A stretch of DNA of 64,000 nucleotides, taken from an uncultured Lachnospiraceae bacterium. Its GTDB lineage: Bacteria; Bacillota; Clostridia; Lachnospirales; Lachnospiraceae. The notes under the pieces are model-generated. The model was not told the DNA's origin, made no database searches, and saw nothing but the letters and a program-made list of their open reading frames with translations. The DNA is taken from NCBI GenBank assembly GCA_910584915.1, contig CAJUDM010000002.1, positions 124,001 to 188,000 on the forward strand, given 5' to 3'. Below are positions 63,023-64,000 of this stretch, piece after piece (positions within the stretch are counted from its first letter, which is position 1; each line of letters begins with the position of its first letter). A program made the position numbers and the translations under genes.

Positions 63023-63048
63023 TATAATGTTTCACGTGAAACATTATA
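63023..63048. promoter_or_regulatory. parS site 2 inside a 26-base palindrome
   Basis: The same 16-mer is at 63028-63043, with arms of 13 bases. It is flanked by a direct repeat TAACCACAATATA (63014-63026 and 63047-63059). Two half-sites GTGAAACA follow at 63073-63080 and 63104-63111. ParB is expected to bind and load here; parA/parB are outside the window. Confidence 0.92.
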
Positions 63049-63204
63049 ACCACAATATATTGGAATATTATTGTGAAACATATTTATAAAATACTCATTA
63101 TTTGTGAAACATAATTAATAATGTAAAATTATTTAATACAATATATAGTAGATAGGAAATTTTCACAAATACTTTTCAGTATCTTGTCTGTTACTAAATT
63201 TAAT

Positions 63205-63320
63205 TTCCAAGAACAATGAGCCAAGTAGGGATGTTCACATCTACATTTGACAACTGCCGTGAGAATCACATACTCCTGCTTGATGCTCCGTTGATTGTAG
63301 AGGGATTATTGACTAAATTA
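63205..63320 (-). other. Less AT-rich patch resembling a degraded coding or repeat sequence
   Basis: Within the 900-base gene-free stretch 62855-63754 this part is visibly less AT-rich than its surroundings. Minus-strand frames give protein-like pieces (NNPSTINGASSRSM, a stop, then SNVDVNIPTWLIVLGN) that look like one sequence broken by stops and frame changes. I cannot name the source. Confidence 0.3.
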
Positions 63321-63324
63321 ACAG

Positions 63325-63353
63325 TTGACAAAATATGTTTTAAAGTTTATATT
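63325..63353 (+). promoter_or_regulatory. Promoter of the ABC-F leader
   Basis: TTGACA (63325-63330), 17 bases, TATATT (63348-63353). Transcription from about 63360 would give a leader of nearly 400 bases before the ABC-F gene. Confidence 0.65.
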
Positions 63354-63411
63354 TAAAAACAGCCGGTGTGCTTAAATTATTATTGAAAGAATAAAAGAAA
63401 GAGGTGTGCGA

Positions 63412-63432
63412 GTGATTATTATTACCTGCTAA
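63412..63432 (+). CDS. Putative six-residue leader peptide (MIIITC)
   Basis: GTG start with AGAGGTG about six bases ahead, then ATT ATT ATT ACC TGC TAA. It sits between the promoter and terminator upstream of an ABC-F gene, where leader peptides that sense ribosome stalling are known in other ABC-F systems. The CCTGC inside it is complementary to GCAGG in the 5' arm of the terminator. Confidence 0.35.
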   Translation: MIIITC

Positions 63433-63641
63433 ATTACTTAATTTAAAAAGGGCATGCTAAATTATTTGATAATAAATAAAATTTATGAGTTGGAGTTTGT
63501 GCCGATAAATAGATATTTGTTATCGTATATTTATCATGCAGCAGGAATATTTTCACCGTAGTTTCTCATTTATCAAAAAAACTGATCTGAATCATATGTA
63601 CTGATATTATGATAAACAGAAACAGAGTTATAAGAAGTAAG

Positions 63642-63674
63642 AGATGCAGGAAAATATTTCTGCATCTTTTTTTT
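63642..63674 (+). terminator. Terminator or attenuator before the ABC-F gene
   Basis: Arms AGATGCAG (63642-63649) and CTGCATCT (63660-63667), extended by GAAA/TTC pairing, followed by a run of eight T. It lies 80 bases upstream of the ABC-F start and downstream of the promoter at 63325, so it can act as an attenuator. Confidence 0.7.
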
Positions 63675-63754
63675 CTCCGGAATGCGTAAAAAGTGTAACA
63701 GTTTAGTTTTGCAATATGATTGACAGATGTTGCATAAGAAAGTGAGGAATGTCA

Positions 63755-64000
63755 ATGTCATTAATTAGTGTAAATCATTTAACTTTTCACTATGAAGGAA
63801 GTTCTGATAATATTTTTGAGGATGTATCTTTTCAGATAGATACGGACTGGAAACTCGGATTTACAGCGAGAAATGGAAGAGGTAAGACAACATTCTTAAA
63901 ACTTCTGATGGGAGAATATGAATACAGAGGAACTATCAGCTGCAGTGAAAATTTTGATTATTTTCCATTTGAAATAATAGATAAAGAAAAGACTTTTCTG
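63755..64000 (+). CDS. ABC-F family ATPase, 5' part (continues past the window)
   Basis: 82 residues visible. It starts MSLISVNHLTFHYEGSSDNI and has Walker A ARNGRGKT at 38-45. The start resembles Lsa/Vga-type ABC-F proteins, which remove lincosamides, pleuromutilins or streptogramins from the ribosome, but the linker that sets specificity is outside the window. The start is fixed by AGGA six bases before the ATG at 63755; another in-frame ATG lies at 63749. No membrane segment is visible. Confidence 0.8.
   Translation, partial: MSLISVNHLTFHYEGSSDNIFEDVSFQIDTDWKLGFTARNGRGKTTFLKLLMGEYEYRGTISCSENFDYFPFEIIDKEKTFL

Noticed and set aside
1..64000. rRNA, tRNA genes, insertion sequences and CRISPR arrays
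   Set aside because: Looked for in all gaps by eye on both strands; no tRNA-like T-loop/CCA structures, transposase frames or spaced repeat arrays were found.

Overview
The window reads as the replication-origin region of a low-to-mid GC member of the Bacillota, most likely a Clostridia of the Lachnospiraceae type. Evidence: the origin gene order dnaA-dnaN-S4-recF-gyrB-gyrA on one side and rpmH-rnpA-yidD-yidC-jag-mnmE-mnmG-rsmG on the other; strong AGGAGG-type ribosome binding sites; a short archaeal-type ProS; a CotS-like spore-coat kinase-fold protein; YesM/YesN-type sugar sensing; DUF4080 radical SAM and VanW proteins. The species cannot be named from the sequence alone.

Layout. The origin lies at about 52.6-53.3 kb, between dnaA (leftward) and rpmH (rightward). 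It holds a cluster of DnaA boxes and back-to-back consensus promoters. Most genes to its left are on the minus strand and all genes to its right are on the plus strand, so most are co-oriented with replication. On the left arm, going away from the origin: gyrase and initiation genes (43.8-52.6 kb); a PfkB sugar kinase, a YitT membrane protein and a duplicated rhamnose-mutarotase-like protein (40.9-43.7 kb); a housekeeping run of rluA, a Wzy-like polymerase, proS, cca, a CotS-like protein, a PEGA lipoprotein and mazG (31.8-40.7 kb); galK-galT (29-31.7 kb); a MATE exporter with a divergent LysR regulator (26.4-28.8 kb); an accessory sugar locus (15.2-26 kb); then a radical SAM enzyme, an exonuclease, a VanW protein, a degenerate AIR-synthase-like protein, an Lrp/aminotransferase pair, trmL, an MFS transporter, a ketopantoate-reductase-like protein, an OmpR/histidine kinase pair and the 3' part of mutS2.

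The sugar locus contains a LacI-type regulator divergent from an operon of a xylulokinase-type kinase, a DUF4867 protein and a fucose/arabinose-isomerase-family enzyme. Downstream is a membrane-anchored sugar-binding protein with a YesM kinase and a YesN regulator, and a xylose-binding-type lipoprotein without adjacent permease genes. Palindromic repeats sit upstream of each of the three catabolic genes.

Right of rsmG are a nitroreductase, a macro-domain protein with a C-terminal HTH-like region, and a protein resembling the N-terminal part of a DegS-type kinase. A 900-base stretch follows with two perfect parS sites inside long palindromes, and then a leader with promoter, short ORF and terminator in front of an ABC-F ATPase cut by the window end. 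No rRNA, tRNA, CRISPR array or insertion sequence was recognised.
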